Shown here: positions 11,468 through 22,860 of the stretch, in pieces | Numbering within the stretch: the first letter of the stretch is position 1 | Layout of the letters: the number at the start of each line of letters is the position of its first letter | Notes under the pieces: generated by a model | The model's input: only the letters and a program-made list of their open reading frames with translations | What the model was told of the DNA's origin: nothing | Databases searched by the model: none | Assembly: GCA_039621445.1 (NCBI GenBank) | Contig: CP154956.1 | Span: 27,720,667-27,784,666 of the forward strand | From: Euglena gracilis | Lineage: Eukaryota > Euglenida > Euglenophyceae > Euglenales | DNA length: 64,000 nt | Reading direction: 5' to 3' | Made by a program: the position numbers and the translations under genes

Positions 11468-11624
11468 CTGCTGGGACGATGTCAATGCCGGCTGGGAAGC
11501 ATGGTATATATACTGTCCGAGAAGCATCACTTCGGCCCTTGTCAATGGTATTTGTTGTTGCTTCAGGATGAACTGTGAAATCAAAATTTGCCTCAGTGAG
11601 CTTTGTTCCCTTCAGCTTGATTGC
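11468..11624 (-). CDS. RRM linker exon (end of RRM 1, first strand of RRM 2)
   Basis: Minus-strand exon between acceptor TCATCTCACAG and donor CCAGCAG|GTGATTGC. It starts in phase 0 with AIKLKGTKLTEANFDFTVHP (RRM helix 2 end, loop and last strand). After a linker it gives SRTVYIPCFPAGID, the first (RNP2) strand of a second RRM. The start fits exactly after the phase-0 donor of the exon at 30661-30878, reading ...EGAAEQ|AIKLKG. The end is phase 1, fitting the exon at 3193-3351. The intron before it would be 19.0 kb and the one after up to 8.1 kb, both full of mobile elements. Because it joins two domains in frame, this exon is the best evidence that one gene spans the left half of the window. 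Confidence 0.7.
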
Positions 11625-12714
11625 CTGTGAGATGACCATAAGAATTTTTTTATGGTACATGAACTATTCTCAGTTTAATGGACAAATGGATTGAAAATCA
11701 AAATAGATACCAGGGGAAAAAATGCTTCAAAGACTTGGTTCCTGCAGCCCAAGCAAGGATTTTTATATTTTTTTAAAAACAATTCTCCCAGTTTTTTTTT
11801 GAAAAACCCAGGGTGGCTGGGTCCGCCAGACTCACCCTCCCGGGGGGTGTATTCCCCTTTGTGGACATGCCCCAAGTGGGGGGTCATCCCCCACCACCCA
11901 GCGTGGCGAGGGACCCCTTCCCAAAATCGGGCTGTCTAAGGGAGGTATCGTCCCCGTGACCTCCCCGTGTGACCCAGATTTGAGAACCTCAAACTCTTCA
12001 AGGAAACCGAAAGTCTGAAGAAAATCAGGTGATGGCCGTTCAATCACACCGGGTGGGGGGGTGACGGCCATTTAATTGACAAAGCTCCTCAAAATATGCA
12101 ACACAAAAAAAAGAGTGCAAAAGAGTGCAAAAAAATGCAAGTTGGATGTATGTTCCTTGAAACAGTGTCTGGGGGCTCCGGCTTCACGCCCGAACTGAAC
12201 GCCAGTTCCAGCATGAAGCCGGCGTCTGGGGGACCAAAAATAAGAGTGTCAAAATGCGTCCAAAATGCTTTGTAGACATGTGGTACCCCCCCCCCCCTTA
12301 TTGTCCCACCGACCTCTCCCCGGGACCGGACAATAAGGGGGGGGGACAATAAGGGGGTACCAAAGAAATTTCATTGGCAAGGCCAAAAAATCCCCTGTCG
12401 GCCAGGGCCCAGGGACAATAAGGGGGGGGGACAATAAGGGGGGGGGGTAAACATATCTGAGCAGTTTTGGGGGGACTTCTGCCAGAAATTGGGCGTTTTT
12501 GCTGAATAATTTCCTTTTGGCCAGTTTTGGGGAATTTCTGAAATAGAATGCCATGCAGAATGGCTGAAATCTAAGGCCATCTGCCGAAAGCCCTTGAGAA
12601 GAGCTTTCGATCAAGGGGCAACATGGCAGGTGAAGGATTTTGGAATTTGCGAAAAGGGTCGGAACATGCGATCGGCAATTTTCAGAGTGCTGTGCAGTGT
12701 GGCTGAGTTCTGAG
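11625..12714. other. Intronic repeat stretch
   Basis: About 12600 carries the dispersed 'agagctttcgatc' repeat also seen near 17065, 23440, 27810, 28100 and 35020. About 12240-12680 is a copy of the sequence at 34830-35090 and, in reverse, at 23400-23636. About 12160-12240 is a GC-rich inverted-repeat insert ('ggctccggcttcacgcccga') into that older repeat. No gene is visible. Confidence 0.5.
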
Positions 12715-12812
12715 GGTACCAAGGGCCCCGGGCGGAATATTGGCCATGCTACTTCTGGAGGTCGGGCCGACCTAGGTCGGCCCAACCTATGGTCGGCCCG
12801 ACCATGGTGTTA

Positions 12813-14241
12813 CAGCTAATGCCCGCATTCTTGAGTCAAGAATGACAAAATCTTTGAGATGAATTTAACTCGATTTTTGAAATTTTTTGACAAGAGCTTT
12901 GGAATTCTTTGACAAAAATTTAGGAAGATTTTGACCAATTCCAGAAACATTTTGACAAAGATTTTGGAGCGTTCTGGACAAAATCTTTGATCCATTGTGG
13001 GCGCTATTTTTGGGCATTCGCATTCTTCTAGGGGGGACATTTGTCACTGGTGCAATGGGAGGAAGAGTCACGTTCATTGTGCAACATGATGTTAATCTTA
13101 AAAATAGACTACAGCAACGAAGAATGTGAAATGGTGGATGTAACCAGGGAATTTCTTAAGGACCCCGGGGGGGGGGGTCCAGCCTCCGGCTGGCAAAAAG
13201 GCTGCTGGCTGGAAATGAGCTGCTGGCTGGACCCCCCCCCCCGGGAGGGGGGGGGAGGGGGGGGGTCCGGGGGGGGAGGGGGCTGGACTGGGCTGGGTCG
13301 ATGAAAACCAAAATTTTCTGACACATTTTTGCCATTTCCGACATTTTGATAGGTGGAGCTAGGTCAAGGCTGGGGGGCTGTGATGGAGGAAGCTGTGATG
13401 AGGGGAAAAAATGAAAGGACAGGTGAGGTGGGTAGCCCAATTGGCTGGCCCGGCCTCCGGCCGGGCTGGACCCGACTTTATTTCACTTGACCCCGGGGGG
13501 GGGGGGGCTCCCAGCCCGAATTTGGGCTGCTGGCTGGATTTGAGCTGCTGGCTGGCTGGACCCCCCCCCCGGGGGGTAGGGTGCCCTCCGGATTAAGAAA
13601 TTCCCTGGATGTAACTGATGAAAGTGGAATGCCTCCTCCCTCTTCTACATGTGCGCGGTCAAAGTTGGCCATTTTTAGGGACCCAAATCGACCGAAAATG
13701 CCGGGCACTTTTTGGGGTAAAATTTGGTCAAAAATGCTAAACTTTTTCAGTGCGAAGCCCCGGAAGAAAATTCTTGACCTTTGGGGGGGATGGTAAGTGA
13801 GGGAGAGCAATCCCTACATTGACAACAAACAAATAGTTCCCCAAATGAGGAGAGTACCACCTCCCCCCCCCGTAATTGACTGTGGGACCTCTCCACGGGA
13901 CCCCCCTTTTGGTCAATTAGGGGGGGTTCAATTAGGGGGGGGAGGTGGTATGTGGGCAGGTGCGCTCAGACGAAGCATCCTGCGGGACAGACGTTGGTCA
14001 TACAATGACATGAAAATGCACCAAAAATTTGTCGAAAAGTCTCAAAGATTCTGTCAAATTTGTTTGAAAGATTTTGTCAAAACGTTTCAAAGATTCTGTC
14101 AAAATATTTCAAAAATTGTGCAAAGCAACGTCCAAAAACCTTGTCAAAACATTTCCTGAATACCGTCAAAATATTTCAAAAGCTCTGTCAAAACGTTTCA
14201 AGAATGTGTCGAAACGTTTCAAAAAATAGGGGCGCCGGCTG
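12813..14241. mobile_element. TA-flanked mariner-like element, 1.43 kb, nested in Mutator-like element 1
   Basis: The sister element at 23646 has the uninterrupted site 'ggtgttatcgacctc' (23787-23801). Here that site is split after TA, and TA is repeated at 14242-14243. Ends are CAGCTAATGCCC and, inverted, CAGCCGGCGCCC, which differ only by transitions. Inside both ends lie several copies of a TTTGACAAAATCTTTGA-like motif in opposite orientations (12840-12990, 14040-14220). TA duplication and CAG ends fit Tc1/mariner-type elements. No transposase is visible, and a hAT-like element is nested at 13145. Confidence 0.7.
13145..13607. mobile_element. hAT-like MITE, 463 bp, 8-bp TSD, third nesting level
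   Basis: Ends CAGGGAATTTCTTAA and TTAAGAAATTCCCTG are perfect inverted repeats. The flanking duplication is GATGTAAC (13137-13144 and 13608-13615). The interior is G-tract rich with AGCTGCTGGCTGG repeats. It sits inside the TA-flanked element, which itself sits inside Mutator-like element 1. Confidence 0.85.
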
Positions 14242-14454
14242 TATCGACCTCTGGAGGTCGGGCCGACCTAGGTCGGCCCGACCTCCACTGTGCCGCATTC
14301 CCCCCCCCCTTTTTTTGAAATTTAGCCCCCCCCCCCCCCGTTGGGCCGACCTAGGTCGGCCCGACCTCCACTGTGCCGCATTACCCCCCCCCCTTTTGGA
14401 AATTTAAGCCCCCCCCCCCGACCAAATTCCTCTCAATTTGGTTTGTAAACTGCC

Positions 14455-14770
14455 AAAATGTCAGGGTTGGGGATGGAAAAGGGATATGGTTAGGGGTTAG
14501 GGATAGGGTTAGGGTTCGGGATAGATAGGTTAGTTAGGTTGGGTTTGGATTAGGGTTAGGTTAGGTTAGGTTAGGGTTAGGTTTAGGGATAGGGTTAGAG
14601 TTGGGGATACGGTTAACGACAGGGTCAGGGTTGGGGTTAGGGTTGGGGATAGGGTTATGGGTTCAGAATGGGGATAGGGTCATTGATAGGGTTAGGGTTT
14701 GCATTAGGGTTAGGGTTAGGGACAGGGTTCGGGATACGGTTAGGGATGGGGTTAGGGTTAGGGATAGTAA
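14455..14770. repeat. Degenerate telomere-like TTAGGG tract (internal)
   Basis: Runs of TTAGGG interspersed with GATAGGG, TTCGGG and GACAGGG variants, matching the TTAGGG type telomere repeat but strongly degenerate. It lies inside Mutator-like element 1, and the homologous stretch occurs at the same internal place in Mutator-like element 3 (24003-24259 and 26016-26075). So it is cargo of the element rather than a local chromosome end. Confidence 0.75.
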
Positions 14771-14979
14771 TGTAAACGGGGGTTTGACCCCACCGACTGG
14801 TCGATAGACGAGCCAACCGACTTTAAGACCCCCCCCCGCGGCGGCCAAAGGACGCGCAGCGGCCGAAGGCCGCTGCAATTCAGAACCTAAAAAGTTGATG
14901 ATGTTATTTAAAGGTGTAGGGTTAGGGTAAAGTTTCCATTCCTAACTGTCCCATCCCATCCCCTCAACGTCGTTAAATT

Positions 14980-15139
14980 GGTGTCTACAGGGGACCCAGC
15001 GAACCCAAAGAGGCGCCCAACTAGGGTTAAAAACATTGGGGGACCCGAGCGAGGCGCCGAAGGCGCCGAGCGAGGGTCCCCCAATGTGTATTAACCCTAG
15101 TTGGGCGCCTCTTTGGGGTAGCTGGTCCCTGTAGGCACC
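14980..15139. repeat. Long hairpin element, copy 1
   Basis: Near-perfect palindrome of about 160 bp. Arms carry GGGCGCCTCTTTGGG and 'aactagggttaa' and 'cattgggggaccc', and the centre is GGCGCCGAAGGCGCC. Other copies are at 19717-19877 (reverse) and 27114-27274. Single strands would fold into a long stem. Confidence 0.8.
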
Positions 15140-15775
15140 AATTTATCACGGATGAAACACCGACCCTTCAAATGGTCGATCGACCCTTCAACTAGTCAAT
15201 CGACTACCCAGAAACACCCCCCGCCGACTTAAACAGGGTTTTGGACCCCACCGACCTGTCGGTCGACCAGTTGGGTAGTCGACCGACAAGTTGGTCGACT
15301 AGTCGATCAACTACCCAGAACCCCCCCCCAGGCTAGGTCATTGAGCCGGGTCAGAATTAGGGTTACAGTTTGGGTTAGGGTTAGGGATGGGGTCAGAGTT
15401 GGGGATACGGTTCGGGTTAGGGCCCCGAGCGAGAAATTGGTGATGGACTTTTTGGTGCTCGCTAGCGACCATTGGTGATAAGGCTGGTGATAAGCCCTCT
15501 GAAAAAGTTTTTAAGCCCCCCCCCCCCTAAAAGCCTTCAGAAACCCCCATTCGGGGGTCCATTTGTGAAAAAGTTTGTATAACACACAAGGGTATTTTGG
15601 GTAATGTGCGCGATTTGGCCATCCTTGCCTTGCACACACAAGGGGATTTTGTTATTTTGGGCGGGGCGGTCCGGGGGGGGCGGCAGCCCCCCCCCCCCCC
15701 CGGGGGGGCCGGAGGGCGACTAAGTTTGCATATCGGGGGTCATTGGGGAGCGCGATTTGGCCCTCCTTGCCTTGG

Positions 15776-15946
15776 ATAGGGTTAGGGTTAGTTAGGGTAA
15801 GGGTTAGGGATAGGGTTAGGAATACGGTTAGGGTTAGGGTCAGGGTTAGGGTTAGAGTTAGGGATACAGTTAGGGATAGGGTCAGGGTTACGGATAGGGT
15901 TAGTCTTAGGGTTAGGGTTAGGGTTAGGATTATGGTTTGGGGTTGG
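15776..15946. repeat. Degenerate telomere-like TTAGGG tract
   Basis: TTAGGG, GATAGGG and TTCAGGG-like units near the right end of Mutator-like element 1. The matching tract in Mutator-like element 3 is about 29073-29215. A shorter one is at about 15355-15420. Confidence 0.75.
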
Positions 15947-16272
15947 CCATGGAACTCAACTGATTTGGCCTTTCACCCCCTTTTTTTTTTCTTTCAATAT
16001 GGGACATTTTCCGACGTTTTTAGGGACATTTTGATGTGTTTCCTTGCATTTTACATTGAATTAAGAGAATTAAAATTTTGAGGGGGGGCTTAAAAATTAA
16101 AAATGGGGGGGGGTATTGCAGTACAGTGGAGGTCGGGCCGACCAGGTCGGCCTGACCTCCAGAGGTCGATAAGCCATGGCCAAAGGTCGGCCCGACCTAG
16201 GTTGGCCCGACCTAGGTCGGCCCGACCTCCAGAAGTAGCATGGCCAATATTCCGCACGGAGCCGGTACCAAG

Positions 16273-17520
16273 CGAAAGGTCTTGGGGAGAGCTTTTCGAT
16301 TGATATGCTGTATGGCACCTCAGCTCAAAGTCGCCCAAAACTGTCCCAAACATGGGGATTTGGAGCGAATTTGGCAATGAGTCATTGAACTGATGAAAAA
16401 ATGAAATTGGTCCAAAATTGAGTGGTGTGAACTTCTAGTGGTCTGTTGATAGAGCAATTTGCCTGTGCAAAGGCAAAATATTCAAAAAAAAGTGCAAAAA
16501 TGCGCCTTTTCGGAGAAATTTCATTCAGGAAAAAATGCAAATTATGCAACTTGGATATTCTCCCTCCCCCATGTTGAAAAGCTGAAATGTTTGTGCAAAC
16601 ATCCGCCAGAATGTGGAAAATTGGTGGGGGGGACCCAAAATTATTTGGGGGGGGACCCAAATAACCCCCAAAAGTGGGTGCCCAGACCCCTCCCTCCCCC
16701 CTGGACAACCTGTGGGAAGAGGCAGAAGGATTTCATTTGAGCTTCCAGTTATTTGCAAATTAAACCGGCGTTTGAGACGCCGGGTTCACGACAGACCGCC
16801 CCCCCCCCCACTGGTTTCCGGACGCTGGTTCTGTCCGTGAGAAAGGGGTTAGGAACGCCAATTCTGCCCAAAAATGGCCCAAATTGGTCGTTGAGGTACT
16901 GATGTGACCGTTTTAACCTTGTAGTAGAATGCAATTGCCACTTTGGGGTCCACCAGGGTGGATATCCAACTTTGGTGAAAATTGGTGCTGTTTTAGAATA
17001 AGAGCACCGTGCAGCGTGGAAAAATCTCATGACCATTGCGGGCCGTCTGCTTAAAAGAGCTTTCGATCGAGGGGTGAGTTGGTACATACCATAAAAATCA
17101 GAATTCCCCCAAAATTAAAATTTCAAAAATTGAATATTTCCCAGTTTTTTTTCCGCAATATTTTTGTCCATTTGTTTTGCACTTCCCATCTTTTTTTTCA
17201 CCTTAACCTCCATTTTGGACAGAAACCTTGCCGTTCTGACGATTGCGGGTGTATCTCTGGCTGCGTGCAACGTTGGGGTATGAAACTTTTAAACCACTGC
17301 AGCTGTTCTGCAAACCGCCCGAAAATGTGTTGCGGCACATGTCATGCGTGTGACGGCTGCACTTTGCACTTCTTTGGAAAATGGACCTTGCATGTTGCCT
17401 TTGATGGCGCTTTTCTTCACTTTTTCTTGGTTCAAAGAGGCGTCGGAAGATGCAGTGCAAAAAATCACGGGACAATTTTTTGGGAAAAGAAAGTGGCACT
17501 GTTTCGCTATCCGACCGCCA
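16273..17520. other. Gene-free stretch between two Mutator-like elements
   Basis: About 16765-16850 is a GC-rich inverted motif (CCGGCGTTTGAGACGCCGGG) and about 16860-17080 is a copy of the dispersed 'agctttcgatcgaggggt' repeat also at 27650-27830. The plus frame at 17220-17400 is rich in cysteine, but the same DNA is repeat-like, so I do not call a gene. Confidence 0.45.
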
Positions 17521-17604
17521 CCTAACCCTAACCCAAACCCTAACCCTAACCCTAACCCTAACCTAACCCCTACCCTTACCCTAACCCAAACCCTACTCCT
17601 TTAA
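17521..17604. repeat. CCCTAA telomere-like tract
   Basis: Contains CCTAACCCTAACCCTAACCC and variants, the opposite strand of TTAGGG. It is outside the two neighbouring Mutator-like elements. Confidence 0.75.
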
Positions 17605-17625
17605 TAACCGACTTTATGTCGAGAG

Positions 17626-17743
17626 CTGTGTCCCAGACGCCGGTTCGGGCGTGAACCCGGTGCCTGGGATGCCGGTTCGAGCTGACGCCCGAATCGGCGT
17701 CCCAAGCACCAGGTTCACGCCCGAACCAGCGTCTGGGACACAG
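17626..17743. repeat. Imperfect hairpin with ACGCCGGTTCGGGCGTGAA arms
   Basis: CTGTGTCCCAGACGC at the left and its near-inverted copy GCGTCTGGGACACAG at the right, with internal ACGCCGGTTCGGGCG motifs. Related hairpins are at about 29530-29605, 34750-34815 and 35756-35870. Confidence 0.65.
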
Positions 17744-18410
17744 TTTTTGAAACCGTTTCTAGGGGGCTCCGGGTTCCCATGTCCATGTTTGGGACAGTTT
17801 TGGGCAACTTTGGCCCAAATGGGCTGCCGTGGCTCCGTGCGGATTTCCGGTGGTCGCCGTCGTGGTGGTCGGGCCGACCATGGTCGGCCCGACCTGTGGT
17901 GGTGGTCGACCGACCTGTGGTGGTTGGGCCGACCAGGTCGGGCCGACCACCATTTTTCCGCAATACCCCCCCCTTTTTGAACTTTTAAGCCCCCCCCCCC
18001 CTGGTCGGTGGCTGGTCGGTGGGCATAAAAATGGTCTGTGATGGGCCAAAATCACCCGGAAATGCATTTATGGGCAGTTCCCCCCCCAGGACCCTGTCCT
18101 GTGGCGGTCCTGGGGGGGGGGGGTCCTGGGGGGGAGGTCCTGGGGGGTCCTGGGGGGGTCCTGGGGGGGTCATTTGGAGGGTCCTGGGGGGGGTCCTGGG
18201 GGGGCGCTGGGGAGGGTCCTGGGTGGGTCCCGCAACTTTTTGGCAGAAATTCTGCAGCACAAGTTCGGGTTATTTTGAAGTGGGTACCGCCCCCCGGTGG
18301 GTCCTGGGGGGGGTCCTGGGGGGGGGAAACTGGCCATGACTCTCACGCGAGGCAGAAAACTCCCCCCTCCACCCCCATCCGAAGTTTTTTGTCAGGGGGG
18401 GGGGGTTGAC

Positions 18411-19467
18411 GGTGCAAGGCGGTAGACTGGGGGGGGGGGGTAGTGGGTAGTCGGCCGACTAGTCGGCCGACTACCCAATTGGTCGGCCGACTAGGCCTGG
18501 TCGGTAGCTAGTCGGCGAGACAGGGGGGGGGGGGTAGTGGGTAGTCGGCCGACTAGTCGGCCGACTACCCACTCTAATGTACTAACGGGTCCAAACCGCC
18601 GACTTTTAAGCCCCCCCCCATGAAGAAAATTCAATGCAAACTAGTCGGTGGCTAATCGGCGGTCATAAAAATGTATGCCAAAGTGAGCCACAAAAACGAC
18701 TTAGCCCCCGAGTATGTTGCCAACACAGAAGGGATTTTGTTATTTGAGGCTCGGATGGGGGTGGAGGGGGGAGTTTTCTGCCTCTCGTGATGCAGAATGC
18801 TCACATTTCTAAAGGATTTTCATGTAATCCCTGTTTCATCATTGGTTTTTTGCCCCTCCGGACCCCCATCAAGGGCCCACCGACCCCCCATCGACCAAAG
18901 ATTTCCGTCTGGGGGTGTTTATTTAGGCGTAACACTTTTTTGGACCCATCCGGACCATTTCCGGGTGATTTGGGCCCGCCACAGACCCCCAAGGCCAAGG
19001 CCAAGGCCAAGGCGGGGGGGGGGGGCTCCGCCCCCCCCGCACCCCCCCCCTCAAATAAAAAAATCCCTTCTATGTTGGCAAAGGACTTGGAGGGATAAGA
19101 CCTTTTTGTGCAAATTTTGACTTATATTGAAAATCCAATGGGGAGAGGTGTTCTTTTGTCAAAAGTGGCCCAAAATGGACATTTTCCCCCAATTTTTTTT
19201 GCATATTCACCCCCGATTGGGGGGTTCTGGAGCCATTTGGGTGGGTTTTGACTGGTGTTGAGGTTATTTGGACAAAATTTTTTTTCAGGGGGGGGGGCTT
19301 AAAAGTCGGCGGTTTTGACCCGCTAGTACATTAGAGTGGGGAGCCGGCCGACTAGGGGGCCGACTACCCAATTGGTCCGCCGACTGGTGGGCCCACCAAT
19401 TGGGTAGTCGGCAGACTAGTCGGCAGACTACCCACTACCCCCCCCCCCCAGTCTACCGTCTGGCACT
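18411..19467. mobile_element. Second Mutator-like family, nested element, 1.06 kb, 9-bp TSD
   Basis: Flanked by GGGGTTGAC (18402-18410 and 19468-19476). Left end GGTGCAAGGCGGTAGACTGG; right end CAGTCTACCGTCTGGCACT. Both termini contain GTAGTCGGCCGACTAGTCGG palindromes, then 'actctaatgtactaacggg', GCCGACTTTTAAG and a C-tract. The layout parallels the GGCTCCGTGCGGA family but the sequence differs. Confidence 0.8.
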
Positions 19468-19716
19468 GGGGTTGACTCATTAGCACATTAGAGTGGGTAG
19501 TTCGCCGACTAGTCGGCCAACTGGCTCCCCCCCCCCTCTCCTGCCGACTAGCTGCCGACCAGGCCGACCGCCCACTAGGCGTAATCAGTTCGCCGACCAA
19601 ATGGGTTGTCAGCCGACTAGTCGGCCGACTTGCCAGCCCCCCCCTCCAGCCTACCACCAACTAGTGGAAGGGTCGACCAACCAGTTGAAGGTTCGGTGAC
19701 TGATGCGTGATAAACT

Positions 19717-19877
19717 GGTGCCTGCAGGGGACCAGCTACCCCAAAGAGGCGCCCAACTAGGGTTAATACACATTGGGGGACCCTCGCTCGGCGCCTTCGG
19801 CGCCTCGCTCGGGTCCCCCAATGTTTTTAACCCTAGTTGGGCGCCTCTTTGGGTTCGCTGGGTCCCCTGCAGACACC
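19717..19877. repeat. Long hairpin element, copy 2 (reverse)
   Basis: Reverse-oriented copy of 14980-15139, including the flank 'aatttaacgacgttgagggg' continuing to about 20000. The TTAA in this flank is an unoccupied version of the site that holds the PHD-bearing insertion at 26286. Confidence 0.8.
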
Positions 19878-20036
19878 AATTTAACGACGTTGAGGGGATG
19901 GGATGGGACAGTTAGGAATGGAAACTTGACCCTAACCCTACGCCTTTAAATAACATCATCAACTTTTTAGGTTCTGAATTGCAGCGGCCTTCGGCCGCTG
20001 CGCGGCCTTCGGCCTTCGGCCAGGCGGCCTTCGGGG

Positions 20037-20350
20037 CGCATGGCGGTAGACTGGGGGGGGGGGGGTAGTCGGCCGACTTATGGTCGGTATCTAGTCGGCG
20101 AGACGGGGTGGGGGGGGGTATTGGGCAGTCGGCCGACTGTCGGGTTCTGAATTGCTGCGGCCCTCGGCCTTCGGCCTTCGGCCAGGCGGCCTTCGGGGCG
20201 CATGGCGGTGGACTGGGGGGGGGGGGGTTGTCGGCCGACTAATGGTCGGTAGCTAGTCGGCGAGACGGGTTGGGGGGGGTATTGGGTAGTTGGCCGACTA
20301 CCCACTCTAATGTACTAACGGGTCCAAACCGCCGACTTTTAAGCCCCCCC
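20037..20350. repeat. Two orphan ends of the second Mutator-like family
   Basis: GGCGCATGGCGGTAGACTGG at about 20037 and a near copy at about 20207, each followed by C/G tract and AGTCGGCCGACTA motifs, ending with 'ccgacttttaagccccc'. No partner end with matching duplication was found, so these are probably remnants. Confidence 0.5.
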
Positions 20351-21776
20351 CCATGAAGAAAATCCTATGCAAACGAGCGGTGGCTAGTCGGTGGTCATAA
20401 AAATGGTCTGAGGCGGGCCTTAATCACCTGGAAATGGTCCGGATGTGTCCAAATAAGTGTCTTACACCAAAATAAACACCCCCAGATGGAAATCTTTGGT
20501 CGGTGGGGGTCGGTGGGCCCTTGATGGGGGTCCGGAGGGGTAAAAAAACCAATGATGAAACAGGGATTACATGAAAATCCTTTAGAAATGCAAGCATTCT
20601 GCATCACGAGAGGCAGGAAACTCCTCCCTCCACCCCCATCTGAACCTCAAATAACAAAATCCCTTCTGAGTTGGCAACATACTCGGGGGCTAAGTTGTTT
20701 TTGTGGCTCACTTTGGCATAGGCGGGGGGGGGGCTCTGCCCCCCCGCACCCCCCCCTCAAATAACGAAATTCCCTCTATGTTGGCAACATACTTGAGTGC
20801 TAAGTCTTTTTTGTGCAAAATTTTGCAATTATATTGAAAATCTGATGGGGAGAGGTGTTCTTTTGCCAAAAGTGGCCCAAAATGGGCATTTCCCCCCCCA
20901 AGTTTTTGCATATTCACCCCCGATTGGGGGGTTCTGGAGCCATTTATAGCTAACCCCTCAAAATTCTGCCCCCCGTCCCAAAATACGGTGCCTCCTGGAC
21001 CCCTCACTTTTGCCAGGGTTCCAAAAAATATTTGCCACCCAAATAAAAATTTTTGCCACAAATCCCATCACTTTTGCCCTTGAGACCCGAAACTTTTGCC
21101 AACTGTAAAAAAAAATTTCCGTTAATGTGAAAAGGAAACGTCCAACAGAATCAGCATAGATTAACAGAAATACGCCAAATAAACGTGATCATCAATCCAA
21201 ATAATAACAATTGAAATTTCAAAGGATGTTGCAGACAGCTCTCCAGAAGGAAATTTGTTTGATACCCTACAAAAAAAAACCTTCAACTGTGTTTGGGGAA
21301 AGAATGAGAGGTGCGGATGAATGCCTAAACAGTAAAAATCAACAGCAACGTAATGGTTGTGATTCACACGAGAGAGTTTGGGGTGCAGGTCGAGGGAAAT
21401 GGTGAACACAACGCACAGCGTGTTTGGCAATGAGGGGTGAAGGCACTTTTGGTCCATGTGCGAGGGTCATTCCACACAAAAATGTGTTCAAAGAGGCACA
21501 GTAAAAATATTCCGAGTCTTTGTAAAGAGAGGGACGGGTGACAAAAGAACCAATCCCACTGCCTTCCAGCTGTAATTATATTTTAAAACTGCCTTTTTGA
21601 CCTATTTGTATTCACAGATAGATATCGTTGGAGACAAGGCCGTACGGTTGGTCAAACCTTGGGACCCCCCCCTCCTGTACAGTTCCAACCCCCCCTCCTG
21701 GGACCCCCCCTCCCCCCCACTTCCAACCCCCCCAAAACAGATGAAAAAAATTGAGTGCTTAAAATGAAAACATTGA

Positions 21777-22860
21777 CTATCATTCGGCATTCTGTGAAAT
21801 TTTGGGGGTGGTGCGGGTCACGGGGGGGGGGGGGTCACGGGGGGTCACGGGGGAAGTATGCCACTTTGGATCGGGAGGCTGCATCCATGATGTGCATCCC
21901 ACCACAAGAAGGGCGGCACGCATCCTAAAATCGGTGATTTTCAGGTCAAAAAAGTGGCTGTTTTTGGCCATTTTTGGGCCATTTTTGAACAAAAAAAAGC
22001 TTTTTGGTCCGAAAGTGGGCATTTTTGGGTGTTTTTTATGTCCGAAATTGGTCATTTTTTCATTTTTGAAAGGGAATTTTGTTAGGATTTTCTTGACCAT
22101 CACATTTTTTGGGATGCATTTTGGGCCATTTTTGAAAAAAATGGCCCAAAAAATTCTGTTTTGGATGTGGAAATGCACCAATTTTCGGCACTATTTTTAG
22201 GGGACAAGTTTTTTGGCCATTTTTGGGTATGAAGGTGCCAAAAAGGGGTTTGGTTGTCCAAATGGAAGGTGGGGTGTTTTTGACATGTCAAGGCAAATTT
22301 TCAATGGTTTCAACCGGAAAATTTATGAAAAGCAACCAAAACCGCTACATCAAAAAGCAGGCTGAAATCATGAAAAGAAAAGCAATGCTAAAGTGATGAA
22401 GGTTGCTGCTTTGTATGAACCTTGAAGGCACGATTCTCGGGTCACGGGGGGGCACCCCCTATGAACAATCACAAATGCAACAGCATTGGTCATCTTCCCG
22501 CAAGATGCAATCTGAACTCTGAACTGCACAAAATGCTTGTACAACGAAGACAACCTCAATTGGACGAAAAATGTCGCAACTGTCTCGGGGGTAGGCAGTA
22601 CAGTTGTGATTTTCTGGGGACCCCCCCCCTCCCCCCCCTGTACAGCTTCCAACCCCCCCCCTCCCCCCCCCTGTGCCTTGTCTCCGTTCTAATGCATCAT
22701 GGATCCATGGACCGTCTGACCAAGTCAAGCAATCCAAACACAAACAGAAAAAGGCTGTGGTCTGTGAGCTCATTGGGTGAAAACAGATTTGGGCACAATT
22801 GAACAACACCACACCATTCAGAAATACATCAAAATTGAAAATTTTTTCTTTTTCGACATG
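21777..22860. repeat. Copy of the LRR-intron repeat block
   Basis: Diverged copy of the block at 39053-40075 and in each 3-kb array unit, including 'tatcattcggca', the 'ccactttggatcgggaggct' segment and the 'aacaatcacaaatgcaacag' segment. Here it has a deletion after about 22265 and a 7-bp duplication at about 22515. It lies inside Mutator-like element 2. Confidence 0.7.

Larger units (their letters stand above)
12724..16263. mobile_element. Mutator-like element 1, 3.54 kb, 9-bp TSD
   Basis: Flanked by GGTACCAAG on both sides (12715-12723 and 16264-16272). Left end is GGCCCCGGGCGGAATATTGG; the right end, read inward, is GGCTCCGTGCGGAATATTGG. Both continue through a shared stretch into GGTCGGGCCGACCTAGGTCG palindromes and then a C-tract with TTTAAGCCCC, giving long inverted termini (right copy about 16082-16263). 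9-bp duplications and long termini are the hallmark of the Mutator superfamily. It contains a nested TA-flanked element (12813-14241), telomere-like tracts, and a hairpin. No transposase was found. Confidence 0.85.

Noticed and set aside
14601-14807. Open frames of G/L/R or V/R/D repeats
   Set aside because: They are translations of the TTAGGG-like tract.
17079-17525. Cysteine-rich plus-strand frame
   Set aside because: The opposite strand is a dispersed repeat also seen at 27.8 kb; cysteine spacing fits no domain that I can name.
18070-18340. Second copy of the ATGGCCAGT inverted element (sister of 8174-8383)
   Set aside because: Ends are similar, but no flanking duplication can be seen, so exact limits are not claimed.
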